Origin: Thelephora terrestris
Taxonomy: Eukaryota; Basidiomycota; Agaricomycetes; Thelephorales; Thelephoraceae
Length of the DNA stretch: 64,000 nucleotides
Assembly: GCA_015956445.1 (NCBI GenBank)
Contig: WIUZ02000005.1
Coordinates: 2,356,001-2,420,000, forward strand
Reading direction: 5' to 3'
In this document: positions 24,746 to 36,487 of the stretch, in pieces
Layout of the letters: each line of letters starts with the position of its first letter
Numbering within the stretch: position 1 is the first letter of the stretch
Notes under the pieces: model-generated
Databases searched by the model: none
What the model was told of the DNA's origin: nothing
The model's input: the letters and a program-made list of their open reading frames with translations, nothing else
Program-made: the position numbers and the translations under genes

Positions 24746-26038
24746 TCACCGCGGTCCATAGGCTTCGCTAGGTCCAGGTGATCGCCGACCGTAGCCTCCC
24801 CCGTAAGCGTCGTGTGGCCCAGGGGATTGACGACCCATCCCCCCACCGCCGTAGGCGTCGTGTGGTCCAGGGGATTGACGACCCACTCCACCGCCGCCTG
24901 GTGGTCCAGGGGATTGGCGAACCATTCCACCTCCGTAAGCATCTTGGGGCCCGGGCGATTGCCTCCCTGCGTACCCAGGATGCAATGCGGTTTGAGGTGC
25001 GGGGCTCCTAGTGCGGTTGATCTGGTTCATCGGGATCGCTTCTCCTCTGACGGATGGGGAGCTTGGGCGGCTCTCGTGGAAGGCAGGAACGCTGAAGTTA
25101 TCAAGGTAGGGGGGCACACCCGGGTCGTCGCGGTAGGGTTGACTTGGGTTCAGATGAGGGAGTGGCGGGACCGCATACGGGTCAGCAACGTAAAGATCCA
25201 CCTGGGACTGGGAAGCGCCCAGCCCACCTTCCCCATATGCTCCTTGGAAGCTTTGACCACGAATGGAAGCATGCTCAGATACGCTTTGGGGGGCGGTGTG
25301 TTCATCCTGTCCCGGAACATGGTTTTCGCTGTTGAGGTCTGGCCACTTGATTTCGCCTGGAAATCGTGATGTCAATGAGACCGCATCATGAACACGGCGT
25401 CGTCGGCGTTACCCACCATCATCATAGCCAGACGAGCGATGCTTCCGAGTGAATTTCCAGATGAAGAATGCCGCGATGCCCATTAATGCGATGCCACCCG
25501 CTACAGACAGCCCAACGATAGAGCCCGTGCCAAGCCCAGAGCTTGAGTTGGAGTCGGGCTCCTTCGCAGGCTGTGTGGCGCTAGAAGAAGAGGAAGTGGC
25601 ACCCGAGGCTAGAACGGTCACAACAACGACCGTGGGTACACCATCTGCTCCCGTACTTTGAACGCTGCTGAGCTGTTGCTGGGGTGGGGGCGTTGTGGTG
25701 CTCTGGGGTACGAGTGTGGTCGAAGGGGTATCCTGCTTCGTACTCGTGGGGGGTTCAGAAGTGGTCGGGGTCGGAGTAGGATTGGACGCCGGGTTAGAAG
25801 ATTGAGAGGGTTGATTTACTTGCGATGTCGTTGGGGTTGTTGAGGGTTTCGACTCGATAGGTAACGACTGGATTATCGATGAAGGATTTTGACGAGGAAT
25901 GAACTGGGAATCGTGATACGTGAGAGGTTCAACCTCGGGTTTCGACGGAGACGTGAGCAGCACAATAGTGAGCGAGAGGCAGATGAGGAAGACGATGCAT
26001 CGTCCTGGGGTGATATAATTTGGGAGGGAGAGTGTCAT
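24746..26038 (-). CDS. Mucin-like single-pass membrane protein with SPGP repeats
   Basis: Two exons (24746-25356 and 25417-26038) total 1233 nt, 410 aa. The intron uses donor GTGGGT; choosing the next GT would break the frame. An N-terminal hydrophobic segment (CIVFLICLSLTIVLL) serves as signal peptide or anchor. A Thr/Ser/Pro-rich ectodomain of about 130 residues, likely O-glycosylated, follows. A glycine-rich membrane helix (SIVGLSVAGGIALMGIAAFFIWKF) is followed by basic stop-transfer residues and a proline-rich cytosolic tail ending in a Gly-rich repeat array. The layout resembles fungal cell-wall sensors of the Mid2/WSC kind, but there is no WSC cysteine domain and no sequence identity I can name. 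Function unknown; a wall or surface sensor is only a possibility. Confidence 0.72.
24750..24962 (-). repeat. Tandem coding repeat, RQSPGP-x-DAYGGG type
   Basis: Five imperfect copies of a 12-15 residue unit with core (R/G)R-(Q/R)-SPGP, three of them followed by DAYGGG. On the plus strand the copies appear as recurring CCAGGGGATTG blocks. Degenerate spacing suggests expansion by slippage or unequal exchange. Confidence 0.8.
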
Positions 26039-26336
26039 CGGTATAAGCTTGCGACGGGAACTAGGCTGGCTACCAGAGATCTCTTGCGTTCAAGTTGACG
26101 TTCAACGTTCGGCCGTCGACGAAAACAATCGTGGGCAGGGCGTGTGCGTCGGTTCCCCAGACTCCAGAGTTTGGTGGTGGTAGCCGAAGATGGAGAAGAA
26201 TTGCACAGTTGCTGTAACCAGCGAAATATTCCGGTGTGGGAGCTGTCCGGTTCCGCTGCCACGTGGTTCGGGGATGAGCCTATTCTATTCTAGCCTAAAT
26301 TTCCGTATTTTACAAGCAGAACATAACAACGAGCAT

Positions 26337-29300
26337 CTAGTCCAACGACCGCCTCTGCAAGAGATTCGTTATTTCACGGTGTTTCTTCATCCACTCCTCG
26401 AACGTCACGTCCTCGGAGTCCGTACTCTCCCTCATCTCGATCAGGTAGTTCGCGAAAGCAATCAACATCCCATACCGATATCTACTCGCACCGAAACAAT
26501 TATCAGTTCCAGAAGAGAACTATGAAGATTCTGGACTCACAGATAGTTTACCCCTATGCTCATCAATTTCTGTTGTTTTGCGCTCCCTTTCTCACTGGTC
26601 GCGGCCTTCAATTTATACCTATATTCCAGAAATTTTACCACCTCACGCAATTAGGTCAAAATTTGGCGACATAGATCAAGTTCACCCACGGGTAAATGGC
26701 CTTCCGAAGATTTTGTACGTCCTCCATCAGATCGATGGCTCGGTCAGTCAACTTCTTCGCAACCTTCCCACGCGAAAGCACCCCCACGAGTAGAAGGATG
26801 AGTCTATATTCGCCTGTGCACACGAGAGCCAATTGGTTCAGTTCCCGTCGAAGCCGTGATGAGAACACTTACCTTGCATGTAAGCCTCTTCTTCTGATGG
26901 ACCGTCGAGTGAATCGTAGAACTCATCCTGCGTGTCCTCGACTGGTGGGTCAGTTTGACCTTCCCAGCCACTGGCAGACCAGGCATCGGTTGTGGCAATC
27001 AGGCAAGCGGTGACCATCCCAGTTGTTGTCCGGCCTCGGCCCATCTGGCAGTTGAATACGAAATCGGCATTGGCCCCGAGCCCACCCCGCACACGGTGCA
27101 GGATCTGGGTGAACACTCCAGGCAATGGTGCCTGTTCATCCGTCTGGAACTTTGATTAGCCAACTATTTGCTGCGGAGAAACGTGACCGACGTACAATTG
27201 CCACCCTATCGTAGCTGACCTATTAATAATCAAGTCAACCGCAGTTCCAGTTGCTGGGGAGACTTGGCCATGTGCTCACTTTGAACCCTTCCTTCACTAC
27301 GCTGTCGAACACCTCCCGAGGGGTCATGATGTCACTTTCTTCAACGTGCTCCCATATGGGCACGATAGTGAATACCCCAGGCCTATCCTCGACTTCATCA
27401 TGAAGGAGGATGCGACCGTCCCCTGCTCGGACTTCCTTTAATACGTCTTTCTTGAAGCTCTGCTCCATTGCTTCGACAACAGCTGTAGTGACACCAGTTG
27501 CTCTAAATCGTGGCGTCAATGAGAAACAATCTCGTGTGGTCACGGTAAACTTACTCCACGTTCTCAAGTGGCTTGTCCACAAGTCGTAAGACATGTGGTC
27601 GCCCCGCGATGTACAAAACGGGTTCCTGAAGGAAACAGTGGATAAGGCTTCCTCCTTAGTGTTGCAAATACTATTCACCTCCCGTAACGATGTCCAGAAG
27701 ACTGTGTTATTTCCCTCTGGATGTGCATCCATCCTCTGGAGCGCCCGTCGTAATCTAGGTTACCCATCAGAATGTAAGTTTCACCTACAGAGATTCCAAT
27801 CGCTTACGTACCCTTGGGTTGTCGGCATACCACTGCACTCGGTTAGGGTATCACAGATTCGGGAGACATTGGTCGTAAACTTACCTTCCACAAACAGCCC
27901 TTGCCCCGGCCTTGTCCAAGATGAAATCAATCGTGTCAGTGTCGACCGCCGATCCGGCCCTCCTCCTGACGATGTGAAGGGCCAGTGGGATCCTCCGGAA
28001 GTTAGGGGATCCTTCGATGCGCCTATTTGAGGAGATCACAAGACTGAATTTCCGTGAGCAACTTAGGTCACGATAAACGTACTCTAGTAATGACATCTTC
28101 TGCAAGTTCGAGAAGAAGTCGCTTTTCAGGATAGTCGAGGCAGACAGGATGGCACCATTACGATTGGTGACCACCCGAGTTACCTCGTCTGGCATAGCTT
28201 CTCCTTCGGTCACTCGGGCCCGCTCCAGGAGTTTCAAGGCGTTCAAGCTATCCCCTCCCAATTCCTTTTCGAAGGTCTTGAGGACTAAAATTCCGAGAAC
28301 CCGGTGGTAAGTACGAGAGATTGATCACTTGTCGAACAATATTTGCACCTGGTCGCTTCTTGACGAAACTCTCGAACGATTCATATGTCTGCATGGTGTC
28401 AGGCTCGATGGAGCGGAGGTATGCTTGGAAAACAATGAGTTCGAAGTACCGCCTCAGGTTTTGCAAAGCTGATGGGGGGTTTGAATTAATTTGCGATGCT
28501 CAACCACCTTTAGTCATTGTACGCACCCTTTGTAGCGAAGATTTTCTTTTGCCGCTCATCGGTAGCCTGTTCGCACTGAGCACGAGACTCCTCAATCGCA
28601 TCGCGCAGGTTGACCGCTTCCGCACAAAGGTCTATCGCATCATCAACTTCCTGCTTAATCGCGGGACCTTTGCGGACAACTCGAAGGACATCTGGGAGCG
28701 CAAAAATTAGTTTAACCTATAGTCAGCCTGTAGCTCTGTGACCCTAGGCGTACTATTGATGACTTGGTAGGATGGACGGGGCGATGGCTCGTTATCAGAG
28801 GTGTAAGAGCCTTCCATAGAAGCAAAAGCTGGCAATGACCTAATCACAGCTGAGCCCTGCGAGACGGAAGTCGTCCTGTTACTGTTCAGCCAGTTCTGTA
28901 TCAAAACCAGGATGATCTACGGAAGCCCTGTTCAGGTCCAATTCCCAATTGGAGCCACGGTGCACCTAAGCAACTCACGGAAGTCAAAGTACTCCGCCCG
29001 CGTCCAAGTTGACAATTGAGCACGATTGGAGTTTCCGATGCGTGTGTTCGAATGACAACGTCCATGAGTTCGCTCAAATCCCCGAAGTCAGGTACCTTCT
29101 CTGCAGTAATCGGAATGCGAGCGTAGACCAGTTCAACTCCTTCCGTGAGATCCTTTTTTGAAGCCATTGTTTCTTTCATAATCGAGATGTTCTCTGGGCG
29201 AGCGTCTTCCCAAATCGGTACTACTGATCCGTCCTGTGTCTCGGTGTGGAGCAATAGCCTGTCATCCTATGAGAACATAAGCGGCAGACGAGCGAATAAA

Positions 29301-32300
29301 CTAACCTGCCACCGAAGGCATTGAGTTCTGCAATGACGTCGTCCTTGAGGCGTTCTTCTAGGACTCCCAACCTAGAACCGGAGATTCCACCATAATCTAG
29401 GGGCCACGGTTAGTTAAAAGACGCCCTTCACCAAGCCACCTTGCCTTTCATGTTCCGTAGGGAAGACTTCTCTCGCCTCAGACAATAAGGTTCCGAATTG
29501 ACGTAAACAACAGGCTCTTCTCGCAGTCCAATCCATACAATACGGGCCGCGGTCGGATGTGCCGTCCTGATTTCTTCCAGTACTTGATCCATAGCCTCCA
29601 AAGTTGGTTGGCCCAGAGCGTAGATCTTCGTTCCGGGGATGTTTCGGAAATTGAGTGCCCCACGAATCTCATGGTCAAAGTGCCCGGACTCTGCCCTCCA
29701 CTGGTCGGATTTTAGAAGGGTCCTAAGTGTGCTTTAGTTTTCAGGTCGCGCGTCGTGCCAAGTGCTACATACCCTTCTCTGAGAATGATGCCGCTACGAT
29801 TCTGTGCATATGCATGAGTGACTCACGTATAGGGTGGGAGTCATGAAAGTCAAGCTACCCTGACGACATGGTCAGAATACTCGTCACCGAGTATCTGTCC
29901 ACCTGCAAGGGTCACATTGTTCTTACACCTGTTGAAACCTCCGTTCTGAACCCCGCTCCTTGATAAGGACGAGAGGTCACTGATGGGTGCGAAAACATTG
30001 AGGCGTGACCCGTGCGTCGTTCGTAGGAATCGAATTTGGCTAGCCGAAAAAAAAAATCAATTACGCCCATGCCTGAGCATTACCCACTTACTTCCAAATT
30101 TCTGTTCGGCTCTTCCAGATGTCTATTAACTACCACCCTAAATTTTCCGGGAATTCGAGAGTCACACCTGTACCCATTCAAAGAATGTTTGGCTAAAGTC
30201 CGTCTGCGACTCGACGTAGCTGGAGAAAGCAATGATGAAGAAACTATGAAACAAGGTTATTACAAGCCGAGGGGGATTCAGCAAGTGTTCTTACTACCGT
30301 TCCAGTCCCTTGACGGCGTGGTCGAGGAACTCGTCTCGAGAAGCCTCGTTGACAGTCGAGGCTACTGAGTATCTGACTCGATTCTTGAAAATATCTTCCC
30401 TCAGGTTCACCACATGATCACCTGCCTTCTCTCAGCGAGTGCTTTAAATATAGCAGAGGAGAATGGACTCACAAGCATCGATAACTCTGTCTGCCAACTT
30501 TTTGGCCTCGAATCCATCGTCGAGACAACCTAAAAGACTGAGGATGGGGCTGTAGTTGCCAAGAAAGCTTTTTCGCAAATTGTCCAGGAGGCCGGGTTGA
30601 GTGAGAAGCATTTCAATTACAGAGTTTTTCTTCGGATTCTCCAAAACTGCAAATAGACGGTCAGTTTCCTGCTACTGCCGGTGTGCCGCAATGCTTTACT
30701 CAGTTGCATAACACAGGCGATACGGAGAAGCGATCTATTGAGATCCTGTTGTGCGCTTGCCTGTTCCAATGCCATGATAATCTTGCTCTCGGAAGACTGT
30801 GAACAAATGTCTGAGCGAAACGGTCGGGGCGTTCCTCAAAATACGAACCGGCGCCGGGGACTACGTTATGACCAAGTCCATCAGTGGATCTCAGTTACGT
30901 GGTAGTGGAGAGCTTACTACAGTCCCACTAGGAGTACTCGCGTGTCTTGATAGCGACGGAGGTTTTTGAGCGTAGGGATCTTGCATCCCCCGTATGATGA
31001 GCTGCCTCCTCCGGACGAGGGACGTCGCCACCATAGCGAAAGTGGTTCGGACGACCCCCATACCGCAGTTGAATATCAATGCCGTCCTCAGAGGGTCGGT
31101 ATCCTTGATAACACGGAGGTATGCATCTAGATAGTTATCTTCTATGGGTCGATCAGGTGAAATGGGTATGCTAGATGGCGTTCAGCTCGCGGGTTCAAAT
31201 TTGCACCGTCGCGACTTGCCGGTAATACTGACGGGGATCAGCAGGTAGGTTGTAGAATGAGCCGCCACAAATACCTCGACATTCCAACCGCCATTGCGCA
31301 TCGCATCAAATAGTTCGCGAGGTGTCTTTACATTGCTTGAATCAACCGCCGTCCACGTTGGGATAATCGTGCCGTCGCCATTATCGACAGCGACTTCGTT
31401 ATGCGTCAATATCAATCCACCATATCTGCAAGCCTTAACCGTGGTCAAATATGGCAGTAAATTGGGGCACATACTTGGCGCTTTCAGTGAATATATCTGC
31501 GGCCAGACGTTGCTCGATTGCTTCCAGGTTTTCCGCTCGGTCGGACAATTTCAGGACACGTCGCGGCTCAGTTGCGTCCCGCAGAACAAACGGGCGTCCG
31601 GAAATGTATACTTTCGAGGTCGTGAGAATAAAATTTAGATCGAAAACGGAATGCAGTACCAACTGGTTCCTCTCGAGTACAAAACCAGATACACTTTGTC
31701 GGGTTCGGGGTATTCGGGCTCGCCCTAAGGATTGAGAGGATCGCGCGCAATCCTTGAGTTCGTGGTTGAGCAGCACCGAAGACGTTCAAATTGCCCTGCC
31801 GAGGACTCCTGAAGTTGGGTGCCCCGTGGACATTCAAATCAAGGTCGAGTGCTCGTCCTGAATAGAATTGTGATGGTCAATGGAAGATCTTAAGATATCT
31901 TCATGTATAGAGAACTCCACAGTCGAGTTGTCCTTGATCGTAGCGCACCGACAATAGCCCGATAAAGTCCCTCCGACTTCCCCGCTCCCTTAAAGTTTGG
32001 AACACTCACCCGAGGGATAGTGATCTGTTTTGAGGATCGAACCTCGAGAGAGCACATTGCCGTTGCGAGCTTTCACCACGGAGTGAGTTGCCTTCTGTAA
32101 TGAGGGAGTGATATCCAAGTGTGCGGCCAAGATCTTCTCTCCTGTGGATATGGTCGATGGGGTCGCTGTTCCCGACCCACGAGGAGGACCTGTACCAATC
32201 GTGGCTCGGGTAACAAGTGGACCAAGTCCTGTGTGCTTGTTGACACCAGTTGGCTGCACAGAAAGTGAGTCAGCTTCCTCTTTCGCGTTCTTCTTAGCCG

Positions 32301-32310
32301 ACTGGGACAT
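26337..32310 (-). CDS. Paladin-like protein with three tandem tyrosine-phosphatase-type repeats
   Basis: Thirty exons, 4218 nt, 1405 aa: 26337-26481, 26541-26618, 26690-26813, 26873-27143, 27196-27219, 27280-27502, 27555-27625, 27679-27754, 27812-27832, 27885-28022, 28083-28284, 28349-28468, 28527-28691, 28754-28916, 28979-29258, 29306-29396, 29445-29722, 29773-29801, 29859-30039, 30092-30111, 30168-30243, 30298-30421, 30473-30646, 30700-30796, 30918-31170, 31220-31227, 31275-31425, 31475-31610, 31660-31857, 32010-32310. Each repeat opens with an (I/L)LKSD-type motif, has PNFRxxP, and ends with a CX5R loop: CGMGVVR (about 298), CQLGRGR (about 788), CQMGRGR (about 1231). Vertebrate paladin (PALD1) is linked to phosphoinositide and receptor signalling. 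All three loops keep Cys and Arg, so catalysis is possible. The 121 nt intron 30797-30917 is the least certain junction. Confidence 0.88.
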
Positions 32311-32639
32311 TGTCGCAGCGATGGTGTTTGAAGCGTTGAAGGGCGAGGAAGTGGGAGGTGATATACTTATATTGATCCGCTCTGTGTGCGATCGCCGGAA
32401 TCTCAAACGGTCGGTCCATTGCTGCCGGGCTCGTTCCATCCATTCCGTTCCTGAAGGCAACGTGTTTCTAACCACGCTGAGGGGGGAAATGCGCGCCGTG
32501 AGCACTTTCGACGCGCCAAAAGCTCAGTGAAGACGAGAGTCCAGTTCAAGCCGGAGGTCGAATGTTACATCTTGACCTACTATAAGTAAGTTCAGCCTCG
32601 CATCGATGCGGTTTTGTCCATGTTGACGACACAAACCAG
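32311..32639. other. Divergent intergenic/5' region, paladin-like gene and uncharacterised gene
   Basis: Contains the paladin-like promoter and the unresolved first exon(s) of the rightward gene. A reading at 32530-32585 (VQFKPEVECYILTYY) ending at a good GTAAGT donor is plausible, but its phase does not fit the next exon, so I leave it outside the model. Confidence 0.45.
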
Positions 32640-33257
32640 TCGATGAAAGCCTCCGAACGAAATTTATTCGAATCCTATCCTGCAAATCGGTGGCTTTGTA
32701 CCCCCTTCGCATCGCCATCGCACGGCGAACAAGACCATGGAGGTACACCCGATGGATGCCTCCGCATCCGCAACTTGAACATGGCGCGCGGCCACCCGAG
32801 GAGAAAGAGCTGATTCGTGTACTCGGGTATCCCAAGGATTTGACCCGGTATGAATGAAAGAAACGCCCTCGTGTCAGTCTGCTGCTTCACTGCTTCATCC
32901 CTCCTTCTCCCACTCATAATTTAGCACTCAGTTCTGCGGAAGACGGGAGTATAGGAGGCCCGCTCACTCTTCATCTACGTGAATTGTCCACAGTATTTGC
33001 AACCCTCAGTGCCGTAAAACAGTCTCACTCGGGTGTCCGCTTACCCCGCCGATACAAAATCAGACTCTCATCAACTCACAGTCTCCAGGGTCCGTTTCTG
33101 TTCTGCTTCGTCCACCACAGCGGTATTCCGAGCCAAATTGGTTTTCTCTGAACAGGATCTCAAGGAACCCACACTGGAGGAAGCGGGGGTGCACGAATAC
33201 ATCCATGTTGGGCTAACGATGGATTTGCTCTTCGTCCAGGAGGGCAGAAATACGTAG
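32640..33257 (+). CDS. Uncharacterised protein, 5' end unresolved
   Basis: Three exons with consistent phase (32640-32847, 32932-33032, 33082-33257) encode about 160 residues ending at a stop at 33257. The first is basic and Arg/Trp/Pro-rich (IAIARRTRPWRYTRWMPPHPQ), followed by ARPPEEKELIRVLGYPKDL. The second carries a leucine-rich helix (LTLHLRELSTVFATLSAVKQS). The last is acidic-hydrophobic (EEAGVHEYIHVGLTMDLLFV). I do not recognise the family. The protein has no signal peptide or membrane segment. It lies between the divergent paladin-like gene and a co-directional glycosyltransferase-like gene starting 273 nt downstream. Splice sites are ordinary GT-AG, which supports a real gene, but the start codon was not found: the obvious upstream exon leaves a phase mismatch. 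Confidence 0.4.
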
Positions 33258-33529
33258 GGGGAAGAGCCCCCGCGTGAGAAAGTCTTGATGGCGCTATGGG
33301 TTAGGCACCATGGTCCCTGGCCACTACGTTCTAAAAGATCCAATCCCCTTATATGATCATCTGTACCGCTCTGCTTGTCGACGCCTCACTGGAAGGGTTA
33401 CTACTAGACTTTTTCAATGGGGGCTTTGTGATTTTTGTCTGGGCTTCTGTGATCACATCTACGCCAAACGGCCCGGTGACGTAGGTGGTTGACCACTTTT
33501 CAACCAACCATCCTTTCCCTTGACCAACC

Positions 33530-35843
33530 ATGCAACTCAGACTGGCGTACTACTGCTCTGGACATGGTCAGATAATCCGTTGACCACTTCCAGGACGATA
33601 TCTCACCGATTCTTGTCGCAGGGTATGGCCATGCAACGAGGGTATCTGCTTTCGCATCTGCTCTGCTAACCCTTAACCCGCCACCGGTCATCTACATCGT
33701 TTCGTCCGCACCGAGACACATATTCTCACAATGCACGGGAATTGGCGCCATCTATCGGTATGCGGAGATAGATCCCATAATCGCCCAACCATTAGCGTGA
33801 GCATCCCCACACGAACGAATGCACTCACGAAACTGACGAGCCCCAACGTAGCTATCGCGTTGACCGCCAGAAAAGCATAGACGTATTGTCTTCTTTTCTT
33901 GAGAAGAAAGACAGCAAGGTCGCCGCGGAGGTGGAGTGGCTGAAACTCATCAAAGCAGATTGTGTCCTCTCAGACTCGGCGTTCCTTGGGTGGTGCGTGT
34001 CGCCCTCTCCTAGACAATGCGGGACAGCAACTTATCTTTCTGAAATTTAGCCTGGCAGCCAAGGCAGCCCGGATCCCCTCCATCCTCGTCACGAATTTCA
34101 CGTTCGACTCCGTGTACAGCTACATGTCCACTTTGATTGTTGATACCACCCCTTCACTTCTTCATCCTGACATATCTAGCGCTCCCTATGCCAGCACATT
34201 CTTCCCAATAGACAAACCAATCCCTCCTGATGAGATACTGCCATTGGTCGACCAGGTCCACGCTGGATTTCGCTGCGCAGATCTGCTACTAAGGCTCCCA
34301 GGGGCGATCCCCATACCCTCTTTCACGACACACCCATCCTTACCTTCCCCAGACTGGGTGGATATTTCTACTCAATCATTTACCTCGGAAGTTATACAAC
34401 ACCTTCTAAAAGACCCGTCCTCTTGTCCTCTACATCCCTCTACACCGTTCCCCCTACTTTCCCAAGACCAAGCGAAACTACCATCACCGCCCCGGTCCAT
34501 CATACAATCTCCTCTTCTTGTTCGCCCTCCTAACCCCAGCGTCTACACCCCGGAGGGACGATCCAAGTTCCTGTCTTCTATCGGCATCCCAAAGTTGGCT
34601 CACGATCCTGATAAGACGAGAATACTGATCGTCTCGTTCGGCGGTCAGGTCTTCCATGCTCCCCGGAGTCGTTCTTCTAGTCCAGCTCCGAGTAGGCCAG
34701 GAACACCGAACCATTCTCCACGTCGCAATGAACGTCGCAAACAAACTATGCTTAATTGCAGTCCAGACCGCCCATACATTCCAATGGCAGACCTCGCACT
34801 CGCGGACGGTGTGCTCATAAAAGACCCGCATCTGTCACCCCACAAGACCAAAGGGAAACCCAAGCTCAGCATTAACACCGGTGAACCGATGCCAAAGGAA
34901 TCTACTGTCATAGGGTCCCCAACCATCGCAGCGCTCACCGACCTCACGAATAGCCCCACCCGTAGGAACACCACAGGTCATCCCCAACCTCCCAAAGCCT
35001 CGGTTCTCCGAAGGCGCAGCGATTCACAGAGGATTGCCACGGACCAGCACCTCTGGTTGCCTGGAGCCCCAAGCGCCGTGAGGAAATCTGAGTTCATCAG
35101 TCCGACTATGCAGTGCATCCCAGACTTCGGGGAGAACGGATCGCTGCTTTTTCCGCCAGCACTCCCTATGGTAATCACTACTCCTCCGACCCCACTATCG
35201 GCTGTTCCACCGGGATGCAACGAGAACCCAATCGAGTAGGTTTCTCACCCTCACTGAACCAGCGGTCTTATGAATGTACATCACGGTAGTACTGACCCAA
35301 TGGAAACACCGAGACTGCTGCCCGAAGACTGGATTGCTGTGGTTTGTGGCGCATCGAAAGAACAAGACGAAGACGTCGAACACCTTCCTGAAGGATTTTA
35401 CATCGCTCCGAAGGGCGTGTACATGCCAGATTTGATCGCAGCGGCCGATGTGCTCCTCGGGAAACTGGTCAGTCCTCGGTTAACGCTTACGCTTTCCAGG
35501 ATTCACAACCTCCCTACAGGGATACGGGAGCGTCTCAGAAGCTCTTGACTCTCAGACTCCTTTCGTCTATGTCTCCAGACCATTGTTCATAGAAGAGCAC
35601 GGACTGCGCCTCCTCCTTGAACGAGACGGGGTCGGTGTGGAGCTTTCCCGGGAAGACTACGAAGGAGGTAATTGGGCTACGACGATCGAAATGGCATGGA
35701 ATAGCGGGAGCGAAGCAAAACGGGGTAAAAGACTGGAGGGAGAGACGGGGAAGAGGCAAGAACAAGTGAAGGAGATGGGAGGGAGGGTCGTGGACTGGAT
35801 CGTGGACTGGAAGTGGAAGTGTGCGGGGCGGGGCGCGCGTTGA
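33530..35843 (+). CDS. Glycosyltransferase-like (GT1/MurG-fold) protein with disordered insert
   Basis: Six exons (33530-33566, 33622-33796, 33852-33989, 34051-35235, 35290-35467, 35520-35843) total 2037 nt, 678 aa. The N-terminus, LAYYCSGHGYGHATRVSAF, is the glycine-rich nucleotide-sugar-binding start seen in GT1-type transferases and in the N-terminal half of plant L-arabinokinase. It continues with VLSDSAFL and ARIPSILVTNFTFD, typical of the acceptor lobe. The second Rossmann lobe starts at ILIVSFGGQ, is interrupted by roughly 170 Ser/Pro/Arg-rich residues, and resumes with WIAVVCGAS, YMPDLIAAADVLLGKLGYGSVSEAL and FIEEHGLRLLLE, the usual donor-site end. No membrane segment or signal peptide is present, so it is probably cytosolic. 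Sugar and acceptor are unknown. Confidence 0.75.
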
Positions 35844-36487
35844 TGAGGTCGAAGGAGAACGTGCCTGAGTCATCAACCACCCAGTCACGATTGCAGCTTT
35901 ACCTCGTCCTCTATATTTGGGCACCATCACACGCAAATGCATTGTTAGACATACCACCAGAAGTTTCCGTGACTTTTTACTTGATCATTCATTACGCCCA
36001 TCTCGACCCTTCGTCGTCTTCGTCTCATCATCCTCAGTCACATGTCTTCAGCTTCTTATCACCTCCTCGACCTTCGTATTCGACGTAAACCCTCGTTCTA
36101 GATTGGCGACATTTTCGGGTACGTTGATCCCTGCCTGGACCCACTATTCTGCTACCACTTGAGATCTCCTCAAGTTGAGGTTAGCCAATGGGAGGGGACC
36201 GGAGCCGGAGACTAATGATAGCGAGGAGAAGGGGGGACGAAGTCACCTTGAGGGACAAGTTTTTGGGCAGTGGGTAAAAAGGACGGATTGCCTCTGACGG
36301 TGGGTTTGAGTACATGCGAAACCATCTTCATACGTGCGACTTGATTACTGTGCACTTTGAGTGCCATAACAAAACACCGCTCACAACATCCACGACCAAA
36401 CATTGAGGTTCATCAAATTTTATTCGCGGTTGAGACTCTAGAGGTCCCTCGATAACCTAACACGTGATCTGTTTTATGGGTGGCTGC
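35844..36487. other. Convergent intergenic region
   Basis: About 640 bp between two converging stop codons. Only short frames are present, without recognisable similarity, and no RNA gene is evident. Confidence 0.55.

Noticed and set aside
31185-31200. Possible tRNA B-box (GGGTTCAAAT)
   Set aside because: It lies inside a paladin-like intron and no matching A-box or cloverleaf can be formed around it.
33962-35239. A 425-codon gene starting at 33962
   Set aside because: Its first residues come from the 3' end of one exon read in another frame and an intron; the conserved N-terminal glycine-rich motif lies upstream at 33530 and the donor-site end lies downstream.
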